Origin: Dorea phocaeensis | GTDB lineage: Bacteria; Bacillota; Clostridia; Lachnospirales; Lachnospiraceae | Reading direction: 5' to 3' | Assembly (NCBI RefSeq): GCF_900240315.1 | Contig: NZ_OEPZ01000004.1 | Span: forward strand, 124,001 to 188,000 | Length of the DNA stretch: 64,000 nucleotides | Position numbers and translations under genes: made by a program | Notes under the pieces: generated by a model | Told to the model about the DNA's origin: nothing | The model's database searches: none | The model's input: only the letters and a program-made list of their open reading frames with translations | Shown: positions 16,665-25,189 of the stretch, piece by piece | How the letters are laid out: each line of letters begins with the position of its first letter | Position numbering within the stretch: position 1 is the stretch's first letter

Positions 16665-17270
16665 ATGGTAGCGATCATTGATTATGATGCGGGAAATATC
16701 AAAAGTGTTGAAAAGGCCATGAAGCTTCTAAAGCAGGAGGTTGTGGTGACGCGAGATCCAGAGACGATTCTTAGTGCGGATAAAGTGATTCTTCCGGGAG
16801 TTGGTTCTTTTGGTGATGCAATGGGAAAGATCCGACAGTATGATCTGGAAAAAGTAATCCATGAAGTTGTGGAACGGCGGATTCCTTTTTTAGGAATTTG
16901 TCTGGGATTGCAGCTTTTGTTTGAAAGAAGTGAGGAAAGTCCGGGGGTGCAGGGGCTGGGAATTCTAAAGGGAGAGATCTTGAGGATTCCGGAGACGGAA
17001 GGCTTGAAGGTTCCGCATATGGGATGGAACTCCCTGGAATTATCAGGAGATGGAAGGCTGTTTCGGGGAATCCCGGAAGATGCATATGTGTATTTTGTAC
17101 ACTCTTATTATCTGAAAGCAGAGGAGCCGGAGATTGTGACGGCCAGGACGGATTATGGAACGGAGATTCATGCGTCGGTGGAAAAAGGTCAGATATTTGC
17201 CTGTCAGTTCCATCCGGAAAAGAGCAGTGATGTGGGTCTTCGGATTCTAAAGAATTTTGTGGAATTATAA
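16665..17270 (+). CDS. hisH: Imidazole glycerol phosphate synthase, glutaminase subunit
   Basis: Releases ammonia from glutamine for HisF in histidine synthesis. 201 residues, class I amidotransferase: nucleophile C79 in [11 protein letters not shown], and the His-Glu pair in QFHPEKSS near residue 184. [10 protein letters not shown] forms the oxyanion side. AAGGCGGGG precedes the ATG. Followed by hisF after 31 bases. The rest of the his operon is not in this window. Confidence 0.95.
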   Translation: MVAIIDYDAGNIKSVEKAMKLLKQEVVVTRDPETILSADKVILPGVGSFGDAMGKIRQYDLEKVIHEVVERRIPFLGICLGLQLLFERSEESPGVQGLGILKGEILRIPETEGLKVPHMGWNSLELSGDGRLFRGIPEDAYVYFVHSYYLKAEEPEIVTARTDYGTEIHASVEKGQIFACQFHPEKSSDVGLRILKNFVEL

Positions 17271-17301
17271 AAACATGGATGCCGAAGAGGAGGAGAATGA
17301 T

Positions 17302-18063
17302 ATGCATACAAAGAGGATCATTCCATGCCTGGACGTCTGTAATGGGCGCGTGGTAAAGGGCGTGAATTTTGTGGATCTTAAAGATGCCGGAGATCCGGTG
17401 GAAATCGGAATGGCGTATGATAAGGCTGGCGCAGACGAATTGGTATTTCTTGATATTACAGCATCATCCGATGGAAGGAATACGGTAGTAGACATGGTTC
17501 GCAAAGTGGCAGAACAGATTTTTATTCCGTTTACCGTAGGCGGAGGAATTCGTACCGTTGATGATTTTAAAGCGCTTCTAAGAGAAGGAGCAGATAAAAT
17601 TTCGATCAATTCTTCTGCGATTAATACACCGCGATTAATTTCGGATGCGGCCGATAAGTTTGGAAGTCAATGCGTGGTGGTTGCCATTGATGCGAGAAAG
17701 CGGGAAGATGGAAGCGGATGGAATATTTATAAAAACGGCGGACGAATTGATGTGGGCATTGATGCAGTAGAATGGGCAAGAGAAGTGGAAAGGCTTGGAG
17801 CCGGTGAGATTTTGCTGACCAGCATGGACGGAGACGGGACGAAAGCAGGATATGATCTGGAGCTGACCAGAGCTATTGCAGAAGCGGTATCTATTCCGGT
17901 CATTGCATCAGGAGGCGCCGGGAAATTGGAACATTTTTACGATGCGCTTACAGAAGGAAAGGCAGATGCGGCGCTTGCGGCATCGTTATTCCATTATAAA
18001 GAATTAGAGATACGGGAAGTGAAAGAGTATCTTCGTGACAGAGGAGTCTCGGTAAGGTTGTAG
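17302..18063 (+). CDS. hisF: Imidazole glycerol phosphate synthase, cyclase subunit
   Basis: Uses ammonia from HisH and PRFAR to make IGP and AICAR. 253-residue (beta/alpha)8 barrel with D11 in KRIIPCLDV and the second catalytic Asp in VVAIDARK (about 130); phosphate-binding GGGIRT and IASGGAG. The ATG at 17302 follows AGGAGGAGA; starts upstream (17257, 17275) add residues not found in the family. Overlap-free with hisH. Confidence 0.95.
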   Translation: MHTKRIIPCLDVCNGRVVKGVNFVDLKDAGDPVEIGMAYDKAGADELVFLDITASSDGRNTVVDMVRKVAEQIFIPFTVGGGIRTVDDFKALLREGADKISINSSAINTPRLISDAADKFGSQCVVVAIDARKREDGSGWNIYKNGGRIDVGIDAVEWAREVERLGAGEILLTSMDGDGTKAGYDLELTRAIAEAVSIPVIASGGAGKLEHFYDALTEGKADAALAASLFHYKELEIREVKEYLRDRGVSVRL

Positions 18064-18083
18064 ATGTGAGGAGGGCAAAGGGT

Positions 18084-18755
18084 TTGGCAGCGATTAACAA
18101 TGACTGGTTAGAAGCGTTAAAGGATGAATTTCACAAGCCTTATTATAAGAAATTATTTGATACAGTAAATGAGGAGTACCGGACGAGATTAATCTTTCCG
18201 CCGGCGGATGATATTTTTAATGCTTTTCATCTGACACCTCTTCATAAAGTTAAAGTAGTGATTTTGGGTCAGGATCCCTATCATAATAACGGACAGGCAC
18301 ATGGCCTTTGCTTTTCGGTGAAGAAGGGGGTTGCAGTGCCGCCGTCACTGGTGAATATTTATCAGGAACTTCAGGATGATCTGGGGTGCGATATTCCAGA
18401 TCATGGATGCTTAACCAAATGGGCAGAGCAAGGTGTACTGATGCTTAATACCGTATTGACCGTGCGGGCACATCAGGCAAATTCTCACAGAGGAATTGGC
18501 TGGGAGGAGTTTACGGATGCTGCAATTATGGCGCTGAATAAAGAGGATCGGCCGATGGTGTTTATTCTATGGGGGGCTCCGGCGCAGCGGAAAGAGAAAA
18601 TGCTAAATAATCCGAAGCATCTGATCTTAAAAGCGCCACACCCAAGTCCGTTATCCGCTTATCGTGGCTTTTTCGGAAGTAAGCCATTTAGTCAGACGAA
18701 TACATTTCTTGAAAATCATGGAGTGGAACCAATAGACTGGCAGATAGAGCCATAG
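18084..18755 (+). CDS. ung: Uracil-DNA glycosylase
   Basis: Removes uracil from DNA (base excision repair). 223 residues, family 1: water-activating motif GQDPYHNNGQAHGLCFSV and HPSPLSAYRGFFGSKPF near the C-terminus. Start chosen as TTG at 18084 (MAAINNDWLEALKDEF), 9 bases after GAGGAGG; this matches family N-termini. A GTG at 18066 is possible but overlaps the ribosome site. Close behind hisF, probably co-transcribed. Confidence 0.94.
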   Translation: MAAINNDWLEALKDEFHKPYYKKLFDTVNEEYRTRLIFPPADDIFNAFHLTPLHKVKVVILGQDPYHNNGQAHGLCFSVKKGVAVPPSLVNIYQELQDDLGCDIPDHGCLTKWAEQGVLMLNTVLTVRAHQANSHRGIGWEEFTDAAIMALNKEDRPMVFILWGAPAQRKEKMLNNPKHLILKAPHPSPLSAYRGFFGSKPFSQTNTFLENHGVEPIDWQIEP

Positions 18756-18782
18756 CTGAAGTGTCAGAGGAAGGGGAGGCAG

Positions 18783-20222
18783 ATGGGCAAGCGATATGAT
18801 CTGGTTATTATTGGAGCAGGACCAGGAGGGTACATAGCGGCGAAGAAGGCGGCAAAAGCAGGAATGTCCGTTGTTATTATTGATAAAGGAGAAGTTGGCG
18901 GAACCTGCATGAATCGTGGCTGTATTCCGACAAAAGCTCTCATCCATGCATCGACGCTGTATCGGGAGATGACAGAGTGTGAAAAATTCGGACTTTATGC
19001 AGAACGGGTAGGATTTGATCTGCAGAAGATTTTTGAGTATAAAGATCTGTCCGCTTCAAAAATGAGGGAGGAACTGAAAAAAGAATTCTCAGAGCTTGGC
19101 ATTCGTTTTGTGAAGGGTACTGCGACGATCCAAAGTGACCGGAGGGTCAGGGTTATTTTCGATGCTAAGGAAACGGAGTATCTGGAAGGGGAAAATATTC
19201 TAATTGCCACTGGGGCAAAAGCGAAGAAGGTAGATCTTCCGGGGATGGATTTGCCGGGAGTGATGACCAGCGAAGAACTTTTGACTTCGGATGCAAGACA
19301 GTATGAAAGCCTTCTGATTCTAGGCGGCGGAGTGATTGGAATTGAGTTGGCAACGGTATTCAATGCATTGGGGACAAAGGTCACGATCGTGGAGATCGCA
19401 GACAGGCTGCTTCCGAATATGGATTTGGAATTCTCAGAGGCTTTAGAAGAGATTTTACGGAATCGTGGAATACGGATCTGCAAAGAGAGTATTTTGGAGA
19501 AGATCGAAAAGAAAGCTGAAAATGGGAAAGATGGATTGAGCTGTCATTTTGTTTATCAGGGAGAAACACAGGAAGAGAAGGTAGATGCCGTTCTGGTGTC
19601 GGTAGGGCGAAGTGCGGATACGGAGCATTTGTTTGATCCAGATGTACAGATTCGCTTGTCAGGAGGAAAGGTTGTTGTTGATGATTTCTATATGACTAGT
19701 ATGCCGGGAGTGTATGCTATCGGAGATGTGATTGGTGGAATTCAGCTTGCGCATGTGGCTTCTGCACAGGCGACTTATGTAGTGGAGCGGATGAATCAAA
19801 TGAGACCTTCCGTCATTATTGAGATGGTTCCAAGCTGCCTGTTTACGTCAATTTCCATTGTTCCAAGCTGTCTGTATACAGATCCGGAGATCGCATCAGT
19901 AGGGATTACAGAAGAGGAGGCACGGAAAAAGGGGATTATGCTTCGATGTGGGAAGTATGTGATGGACGTAAATGGACAGTCTATTATCTCCAGAGAAGAA
20001 AGAGGATTTATTAAGTTACTGTTCGCATCTGACAGTGATGTGCTTCTTGGCGCGCAGATGATGTGTCCGAGGGCGACGGATATGATCGGAGAGATGGCGA
20101 CAGCCATTGCGAATGGCTTGACGTCCACACAGCTTATGTATGCCATGCGTGCGCATCCAACCTTTAATGAGGCGATTTCCTGCGCAGTGGAAAACAGCAG
20201 AGAAGATAGACCAAGGTGGTAG
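18783..20222 (+). CDS. lpdA: Dihydrolipoyl dehydrogenase-like flavoprotein
   Basis: 479-residue pyridine nucleotide-disulfide oxidoreductase. FAD motif DLVIIGAGPGGYIAAKKAAKAG; redox disulfide in GGTCMNRGCIPTKAL; NAD motif LILGGGVIGIELATVF; second FAD motif VYAIGDVIGGIQLAHVASAQ; and the catalytic His-Glu in AHPTFNEA. It stands alone, without dehydrogenase E1/E2 genes, so the lipoyl partner is unknown. An 11-residue extra segment at about 349-359 repeats the following VPSC(L)YT motif and looks like a tandem duplication in the gene. AGGGGAGG precedes the ATG. Confidence 0.88.
   Translation: MGKRYDLVIIGAGPGGYIAAKKAAKAGMSVVIIDKGEVGGTCMNRGCIPTKALIHASTLYREMTECEKFGLYAERVGFDLQKIFEYKDLSASKMREELKKEFSELGIRFVKGTATIQSDRRVRVIFDAKETEYLEGENILIATGAKAKKVDLPGMDLPGVMTSEELLTSDARQYESLLILGGGVIGIELATVFNALGTKVTIVEIADRLLPNMDLEFSEALEEILRNRGIRICKESILEKIEKKAENGKDGLSCHFVYQGETQEEKVDAVLVSVGRSADTEHLFDPDVQIRLSGGKVVVDDFYMTSMPGVYAIGDVIGGIQLAHVASAQATYVVERMNQMRPSVIIEMVPSCLFTSISIVPSCLYTDPEIASVGITEEEARKKGIMLRCGKYVMDVNGQSIISREERGFIKLLFASDSDVLLGAQMMCPRATDMIGEMATAIANGLTSTQLMYAMRAHPTFNEAISCAVENSREDRPRW
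19827..19892 (+). repeat. Imperfect 33-bp tandem duplication inside lpdA
   Basis: GTTCCAAGCTG begins at 19827 and again at 19860; the first 20 or so bases of each 33-bp unit are nearly the same (VPSCLFT / VPSCLYT), then diverge. The frame is kept, adding 11 residues. Confidence 0.7.
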
Positions 20223-20236
20223 ATCTGGTATTATGT

Positions 20237-20278
20237 GATGAAAAAAAGTTGATGAAAAAAAGTTGATGAAAAAAAGTT
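20237..20278 (+). repeat. Three perfect tandem copies of a 14-bp unit
   Basis: GATGAAAAAAAGTT at 20237-20250, 20251-20264 and 20265-20278, with a partial fourth (GATGAAA). Noncoding, just after the lpdA stop; probably replication slippage. Confidence 0.85.
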
Positions 20279-20282
20279 GATG

Positions 20283-20318
20283 AAAGCCTGTTCAGGAATA
20301 GCCTGGATGGGCTTTTTT
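20283..20318 (+). terminator. Terminator of lpdA
   Basis: AAAGCC (20283-20288) pairs with GGCTTT (20310-20315), with an inner CAGG/CCTG pairing (20293-20296, 20302-20305), then a T run to 20318. Confidence 0.7.
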
Positions 20319-20347
20319 GTTACAAAAGAAAAGATAAGAAATATCTA

Positions 20348-20377
20348 TTGACAAATCCGTCTTGATATGATTATATT
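20348..20377 (+). promoter_or_regulatory. Promoter of the metal-efflux operon
   Basis: TTGACA (20348-20353), 18 bases, TATATT (20372-20377). The operator at 20388-20409 covers the start of transcription. Confidence 0.7.
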
Positions 20378-20387
20378 TAGGTATGAA

Positions 20388-20409
20388 CATATGAATAGTT
20401 GTTCATGTG
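20388..20409. promoter_or_regulatory. ArsR/SmtB-type operator
   Basis: Half-sites CATATGAATA and TGTTCATGTG around a GT centre; 8 of 10 positions are symmetric. The TGAA...TTCA core with a 2-bp centre is the 12-2-12 form bound by SmtB/CadC-family sensors. TATGAACA just upstream adds a second overlapping half-site. Confidence 0.7.
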
Positions 20410-20456
20410 TTGAAACGAGAAAGATAGAAAATATATGAATTACAGGAGGAATAGAT

Positions 20457-22817
20457 ATGACAAGTAAGGAAGGACATCATCACGATACCTGTGGCTGCGG
20501 TCACGATCACCATCACCACGACACCTGTGGCTACGGTCACGATCACCATCACCACGACACCTGTGGCTGCGGTCACGATCACGATCACCATCATCACGAC
20601 ACCTGTGGCTGCGGTCACAACCATACACACGATGGCCATAGTCATATGCAGGAAGATCATGGGCAGACGGAGCGGGAAGAATCGGTTGTGATGCCGGAAA
20701 ATGTAAAGAAGCAGGTCTATATTTTGGAAAATCTAGGATGTGCCAATTGTGCAGCGAAGATGGAGAGACAGATTCGGAATCTTTCGGGGGTGAAGGCAGC
20801 AACCATTACTTATGCGACAAAACAGCTGGTTGTTGCAGCGGATGATCCAGAGCGCCTATATCCGCAAATTAAGAAAATCTGTACTTCCATTGAGGATGGA
20901 GTTGAGGTGGTTCCACGAGAAGAAGTAGAAGAGAGAAAGAAAGAGAAAAAGACAGAGTCTATTTATCAGAAGAACCGGAAAAGCTTTCAGGCAATCGGCG
21001 CCGGAGCGGTCTTGTTTGTAGCTGGTCAGGTGCTGGAGCATATGATGCCAAAATCAGCTTTGATCGTGGTAATATTTGTGGCTGCCTATGTGATTTTAGG
21101 AGCGCACATTGTGTGGACGGCGCTTAAGAACCTGACAAAAGGTCATGTGTTTGATGAAAATTTTCTTATGAGCGTAGCTACACTGGCAGCATTTGCAATT
21201 GGGGATTTTGCAGAGGCGGTTGGCGTGATGTTGTTCTACCGGGTGGGGGAACTTTTTGAAGATATTGCGGTCAGCAGAAGCCGTTCTCAGATTATGGAAG
21301 CGGTGGATTTAAGACCGGAGGTTGTCCAGGTGGTGACGGCCGAAGGAGTACGGTCGATTCCGGCGAAGGATGCTAAAGTAGGAGATATCCTGATGATCCG
21401 GCCGGGTGATCGCATTCCGCTGGATGGAACGATTGTAGATGGGCGAGGCCAGATTGATACGTCTCCGGTAACAGGTGAACCGGTGCCGGTCAGTGTCTAT
21501 CCGGGAGTGGAAGTTTACTCTGGATGTGTGAATGATCAGGGCGTATTGAAGCTGGAGGTAAAGAAGCCGCTAGAAGAATCTATGGTATCTAGAATTATGG
21601 ATTCGGTAGAAAATGCAGCGGCAAGTAAACCGAAGATTGACCGGTTTATTACCAAATTTGCAAGAATCTATACACCGATTGTAGTGCTGGCGGCAGTGTT
21701 GACGGCGGTAGTGCCGTCATTGATGACAGGAGAGTGGAGGTACTGGATCTATACGGCGATTACATTCCTTGTTATCAGTTGTCCATGTGCGTTGGTATTG
21801 AGCGTTCCGCTTGCGTTTTTCTCTGGAATTGGAGCAGGTTCTAAAAAAGGAATTCTCTTCAAGGGCGGGCTTGCTATGGAAGCGCTGAAAGATATCAAAG
21901 CAGTAGTAATGGATAAAACAGGGACGCTTACCAGAGGAAATTTCGTGGTACAGAAAACGGTAAGTACAGGAAGACTGACGGAAAAGCAGATTTTGACGAT
22001 GGCGGCGGACTGTGAACTTGCTTCCACCCATCCAATCGGGCGAAGTGTTGTTCAGGCGGCAGAGGAAAAGCACTGTAAGCTGATTCGTCCAAAAGAGGTG
22101 CAGGAGATTTCCGGAAAAGGAATCTTCGCGGTATTTTCAGAGGGGACGGTACTGTGCGGAAGCCAAGGACTTATGGAACATTACGGCGTGGATGTATCCG
22201 GTTACCAGAAGGAGGGCTATGGGACAGAAGTGCTTGTAGCGGTAGATGGAAGACTGGAAGGATATCTGGTTGTGGCAGATGTGATTAAACCGGAAGCCAA
22301 AGAGGCTGTTGGAAGGCTGAAGCGTCAGCATATGATAACTGCTATGCTGACGGGAGACGCAAAAAGAAACGCAAAAGCAGTAGCTTGTGAGGTGGGAATT
22401 GATGAAGTGTATGCACAGCTTTTACCAGAGGAAAAACTGACCCATCTTAAGAAGATTCGGACGGATCATGGAGCTGTAATGTTCGTGGGAGATGGAATCA
22501 ACGATGCGCCGGTATTGGCGGGAGCTGATGTGGGTGCGGCGATGGGAAGTGGAGCAGATGCAGCTATTGAAGCGGCAGATGTGGTGTTTATGACATCTTC
22601 GGTAGATGCGATTCCGGAAGCCGTGGAGATTGCAAGGTGTACCGGAAGGATTGCTATGCAGAATGTGATCTTTGCGCTGGCAGTAAAATTTTTGATCATG
22701 GTACTTGGGTTTGCGGGATGTGCAAATATGTGGATGGCGGTGTTCGCCGATACTGGAGTAGCCATGCTTTGTGTACTGAATTCTGTCAGAATTCTGTATT
22801 CCAAAAGAAAAGCGTAA
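20457..22817 (+). CDS. P1B-type heavy-metal ATPase with His-rich N-terminus (Zn/Cd/Pb type)
   Basis: Exports soft or borderline divalent metals from the cytoplasm. 786 residues. Residues about 7-65 form a His/Cys-rich repeat (HDHHHHDTCGCG units); then one HMA domain with LGCANCAAKME; eight predicted helices; the membrane metal motif C442-P443-C444 in SCPCALVLSVP; phosphorylation D486 in DKTGTLT; HP motif in STHPIGRS; GDGINDAPVLAG. The final helix carries ADTGVAMLCVLNSVRIL, with the Asp found in Zn/Cd/Pb pumps. The operator in front and the CadC-like gene behind support metal induction. Zinc is the likeliest substrate. Confidence 0.92.
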   Translation: MTSKEGHHHDTCGCGHDHHHHDTCGYGHDHHHHDTCGCGHDHDHHHHDTCGCGHNHTHDGHSHMQEDHGQTEREESVVMPENVKKQVYILENLGCANCAAKMERQIRNLSGVKAATITYATKQLVVAADDPERLYPQIKKICTSIEDGVEVVPREEVEERKKEKKTESIYQKNRKSFQAIGAGAVLFVAGQVLEHMMPKSALIVVIFVAAYVILGAHIVWTALKNLTKGHVFDENFLMSVATLAAFAIGDFAEAVGVMLFYRVGELFEDIAVSRSRSQIMEAVDLRPEVVQVVTAEGVRSIPAKDAKVGDILMIRPGDRIPLDGTIVDGRGQIDTSPVTGEPVPVSVYPGVEVYSGCVNDQGVLKLEVKKPLEESMVSRIMDSVENAAASKPKIDRFITKFARIYTPIVVLAAVLTAVVPSLMTGEWRYWIYTAITFLVISCPCALVLSVPLAFFSGIGAGSKKGILFKGGLAMEALKDIKAVVMDKTGTLTRGNFVVQKTVSTGRLTEKQILTMAADCELASTHPIGRSVVQAAEEKHCKLIRPKEVQEISGKGIFAVFSEGTVLCGSQGLMEHYGVDVSGYQKEGYGTEVLVAVDGRLEGYLVVADVIKPEAKEAVGRLKRQHMITAMLTGDAKRNAKAVACEVGIDEVYAQLLPEEKLTHLKKIRTDHGAVMFVGDGINDAPVLAGADVGAAMGSGADAAIEAADVVFMTSSVDAIPEAVEIARCTGRIAMQNVIFALAVKFLIMVLGFAGCANMWMAVFADTGVAMLCVLNSVRILYSKRKA
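20475..20640 (+). repeat. Tandem repeat encoding HDHHHHDTCGCG units
   Basis: Four near-identical 36-42-bp units in frame at the 5' end of the ATPase gene, encoding alternating His clusters and TCGCG. Codon identity between units points to recent expansion. Confidence 0.85.
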
Positions 22818-22852
22818 GAAATCATTACAGAATTATTAACTTTCGTGTCAAT

Positions 22853-22893
22853 TTATGCCAAGTGGTTGAAATGAAGAAGACCATTTGGCATAA
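22853..22893. repeat. Inverted repeat between the ATPase and its regulator
   Basis: TTATGCCAAGTGGT (22853-22866) and ACCATTTGGCATAA (22880-22893) pair over 14 bp with one wobble, 13-base loop. No T run follows. It overlaps a promoter-like sequence, so it may be an operator or an RNA processing hairpin. Confidence 0.6.
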
Positions 22894-22894
22894 T
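22866..22894 (+). promoter_or_regulatory. Possible internal promoter for the ArsR gene
   Basis: TTGAAA (22866-22871), 17 bases, CATAAT (22889-22894): 5 of 6 at both boxes, inside the inverted repeat. Confidence 0.5.
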
Positions 22895-22924
22895 TATTAA
22901 GTATATAATGAAAGGAAGAAATAT

Positions 22925-23284
22925 ATGAAGAAGACGGAAGTCGAATGTTGTACGGTGACATGCATTCACGACAATACAGTCCGCAGAGTTCGAGAAATGA
23001 TGCCTGCGGAAGAGAAGATGAAAGAACTGGCTGATTTTTATAAGGTGTTTGGAGATGCAACCAGAATCAAGATTCTGTGTGTATTGCTGGAATCAGAAGT
23101 GTGTGTGTGCGACCTTGCCGAGATATTGGGAATGACACAGTCTGCGATCTCCCATCAACTTCGGGTGCTGAAGCAGATGAAGCTTGTGAAGAACAGGCGG
23201 GAAGGAAAGACGGTGTATTATTCGTTGGCAGATGATCATATTTTGACTATTATCAGCCAGGGAATGGAACATATCGCGGAATAG
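22925..23284 (+). CDS. ArsR/SmtB-family metal sensor (CadC-like)
   Basis: 119-residue winged-helix repressor that leaves DNA on binding metal. It has both known metal sites of the family: thiolates C8, C9, C13 and C60/C62 in SEVCVCDL (the CadC alpha3N site) and D103-x-H105 ... H116-xx-E119 at the C-terminus (the SmtB/CadC alpha5 zinc site, spacing exact). The recognition helix is TQSAISHQLRVLKQM. Placed between two P1B ATPases with an operator at the operon promoter, it most likely controls them in response to Cd/Pb/Zn. AAAGGAAG precedes the ATG. Confidence 0.92.
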   Translation: MKKTEVECCTVTCIHDNTVRRVREMMPAEEKMKELADFYKVFGDATRIKILCVLLESEVCVCDLAEILGMTQSAISHQLRVLKQMKLVKNRREGKTVYYSLADDHILTIISQGMEHIAE

Positions 23285-23313
23285 TGTTCATATAGTTATT
23301 TGAAGGGATTGCT

Positions 23314-25176
23314 ATGACGAAGGAACTGAAGATAAGAAGTATCATATATGGAATAGGTGTGCTGATCTATGTGTGTGCGGTGATGGTGACCAGAAAGCAT
23401 ACAGTGGCGGATGAGGTTCAGTTTGTCTGGTTTCTGGTAGCGTATCTGGTGATTGGATTCGGTGCATTTCAGAAGCTGGCGGAACAGATTCTCCAGAAGA
23501 AATTTTTGACAGAGTACACATTGATGATCTTGGCGACCGTAGGTGCGTTCGGTATCGCAAGATACAGAGAAGGCGTACTTGTAATGCTGTTATTTGAACT
23601 GGGGATGATTTTTGAATCCTTTGCTACGGACAGCGCCAAGCGCTCCATTACAAAGATGCTGAACATTCGTCCGGAGTATGCAACGAGAAAAGTGCATGGC
23701 AAAGAATATCAGGTGGCTCCTTCGGCGCTTAAGCTTGGGAATACCATTGTGATTAAACCGGGAGAGAGGATTCCTGTGGATGCAGTTGTGACAGAAGGAA
23801 CAACCAGCATTGATATGAAGGCGCTTACAGGAGAGTCTGTTCCGAAGTCTGTACAGCCGGGAGAGAAGATTTACAGTGGCTGCATTAATTTGAATGCTGT
23901 AATTGAGGCGAAAGTATTGGCTGTTTATCAGGATTCGACTGTGTCCAGAATTATGGAGATGGTGGAAAGAGCACAGGATGAGAAGGCAGAAAGCGAGAAT
24001 TTTATTACACGCTTTTCCAAAATTTATACGCCGATCATGTTGATCTTGGCGCTTTTGGTAATGATCTATCCTCCGCTTACCTTCTCTTACGGAAATTGGG
24101 ATACCTGGATTTACCGGGGATTGATTTTCCTTGTAGTGGCATGCCCAAGCGGAATGATGATTTCTGTTCCGATTGCATTTCTGGGAGGCATTGCATCGGC
24201 TGCGTGCCATGGAATTGTAGTAAAAGGCGGCAATTACCTGGAAGATCTGACGAAAGCAGATACGTTTATATTTGATAAGACGGGTACGCTGACAGAGGGC
24301 GTGTTCCATGTGAAAGAAATCAAAGCGGTGGGGATGTCGAATGAAGAGCTTCTTCGGATTGCAGCCCATGTGGAAAGTTATTCCAATCATCCGATTGCAC
24401 AGTCGCTTCAGGAAGCTTATGAAGGCGAAATCAGCCAGGTGAAAGTGGGACGGATGCGGGAGATTCCAGGGTATGGAATCAGCGCAACGTTTGAAGGACA
24501 GAAGGTATATATGGGAAGCAAGAGGCTGATGGAGAAGAGGCGGATTGTCTGTGATACCGTGTCAAAGCCTGGGACCGTTGTCTATGTGGCGTTAGGGGAT
24601 AAATACGCCGGATATATTGTGATTGCAGATACCATTAAAGAGAAGGCGCGTACGACGCTTCGGTATCTGAAAGAAAAACGGGAAGCTGTACTGGTAATGA
24701 TGACCGGAGATACAGAGAATGCAAGTATTCCCGTTGCCAAGGAATTGAAGATGGATTATGCTTACACGGACCTGATGCCGACAGATAAGATGGAGCAGTT
24801 AGAAGAGTTTATGGAGCTTCAGGATGGAATGGAACGGGTCGTTTGTGTGGGGGATGGAATCAATGATGCGCCGGTGCTTGCACGAGCAGATGTGGGTATT
24901 GCTATGGGAGCAATGGGATCTGCGGCAGCTGTAGAGGCAGCGGACATTATTTTGATGGACGATGAGCTTCCGAGAATTAAGGATGCGATTAAGATTGCAA
25001 AAGAGACACTCAGAGTGGTGACACAGAACATTACCTTTGCGCTTGTGATTAAGGCGGTGATTCTGGTGTTGGCTGCAATAGGCTATTTCAGTATGTGGGA
25101 GGCCATTATTGCAGAAGTAGGCGTGATGTTTGCCGGGATTTTAAATGCTGTCTGGGTGGTGCGGTACAGAGTATAG
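23314..25176 (+). CDS. P-type heavy-metal ATPase with CPS membrane motif
   Basis: 620-residue P1B-like pump with no N-terminal metal-binding domain. The actuator motif TGES, phosphorylation D321 in DKTGTLTEG, NHPIAQS, MMTGDTENA and GDGINDAPVLARAD are all present, so it should hydrolyse ATP. The membrane metal motif is C277-P278-S279 (ACPSGMMISVP) in place of CPC, and the last helix has AEVGVMFAGILNA, with Glu where Zn pumps have Asp. Metal specificity is therefore uncertain. The ATG follows GAAGGGATTGCT-type spacing after the ArsR stop; the operon context indicates metal efflux. Confidence 0.88.
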   Translation: MTKELKIRSIIYGIGVLIYVCAVMVTRKHTVADEVQFVWFLVAYLVIGFGAFQKLAEQILQKKFLTEYTLMILATVGAFGIARYREGVLVMLLFELGMIFESFATDSAKRSITKMLNIRPEYATRKVHGKEYQVAPSALKLGNTIVIKPGERIPVDAVVTEGTTSIDMKALTGESVPKSVQPGEKIYSGCINLNAVIEAKVLAVYQDSTVSRIMEMVERAQDEKAESENFITRFSKIYTPIMLILALLVMIYPPLTFSYGNWDTWIYRGLIFLVVACPSGMMISVPIAFLGGIASAACHGIVVKGGNYLEDLTKADTFIFDKTGTLTEGVFHVKEIKAVGMSNEELLRIAAHVESYSNHPIAQSLQEAYEGEISQVKVGRMREIPGYGISATFEGQKVYMGSKRLMEKRRIVCDTVSKPGTVVYVALGDKYAGYIVIADTIKEKARTTLRYLKEKREAVLVMMTGDTENASIPVAKELKMDYAYTDLMPTDKMEQLEEFMELQDGMERVVCVGDGINDAPVLARADVGIAMGAMGSAAAVEAADIILMDDELPRIKDAIKIAKETLRVVTQNITFALVIKAVILVLAAIGYFSMWEAIIAEVGVMFAGILNAVWVVRYRV

Positions 25177-25189
25177 GAGAGTGAACGAA

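Noticed and set aside
18783-20222. Frameshift in lpdA around 19830
   Set aside because: The unusual stretch is an in-frame duplication; motifs on both sides are in the same frame.
20475-20640. CRISPR-like repeats
   Set aside because: The repeats are contiguous, in frame and encode the His/Cys leader of the metal pump; no spacers.
20403-20802. Minus-strand open frames rich in Val/Met opposite the His-rich repeat
   Set aside because: They are reverse-strand shadows of the repeat codons, with no ribosome site and no family resemblance.
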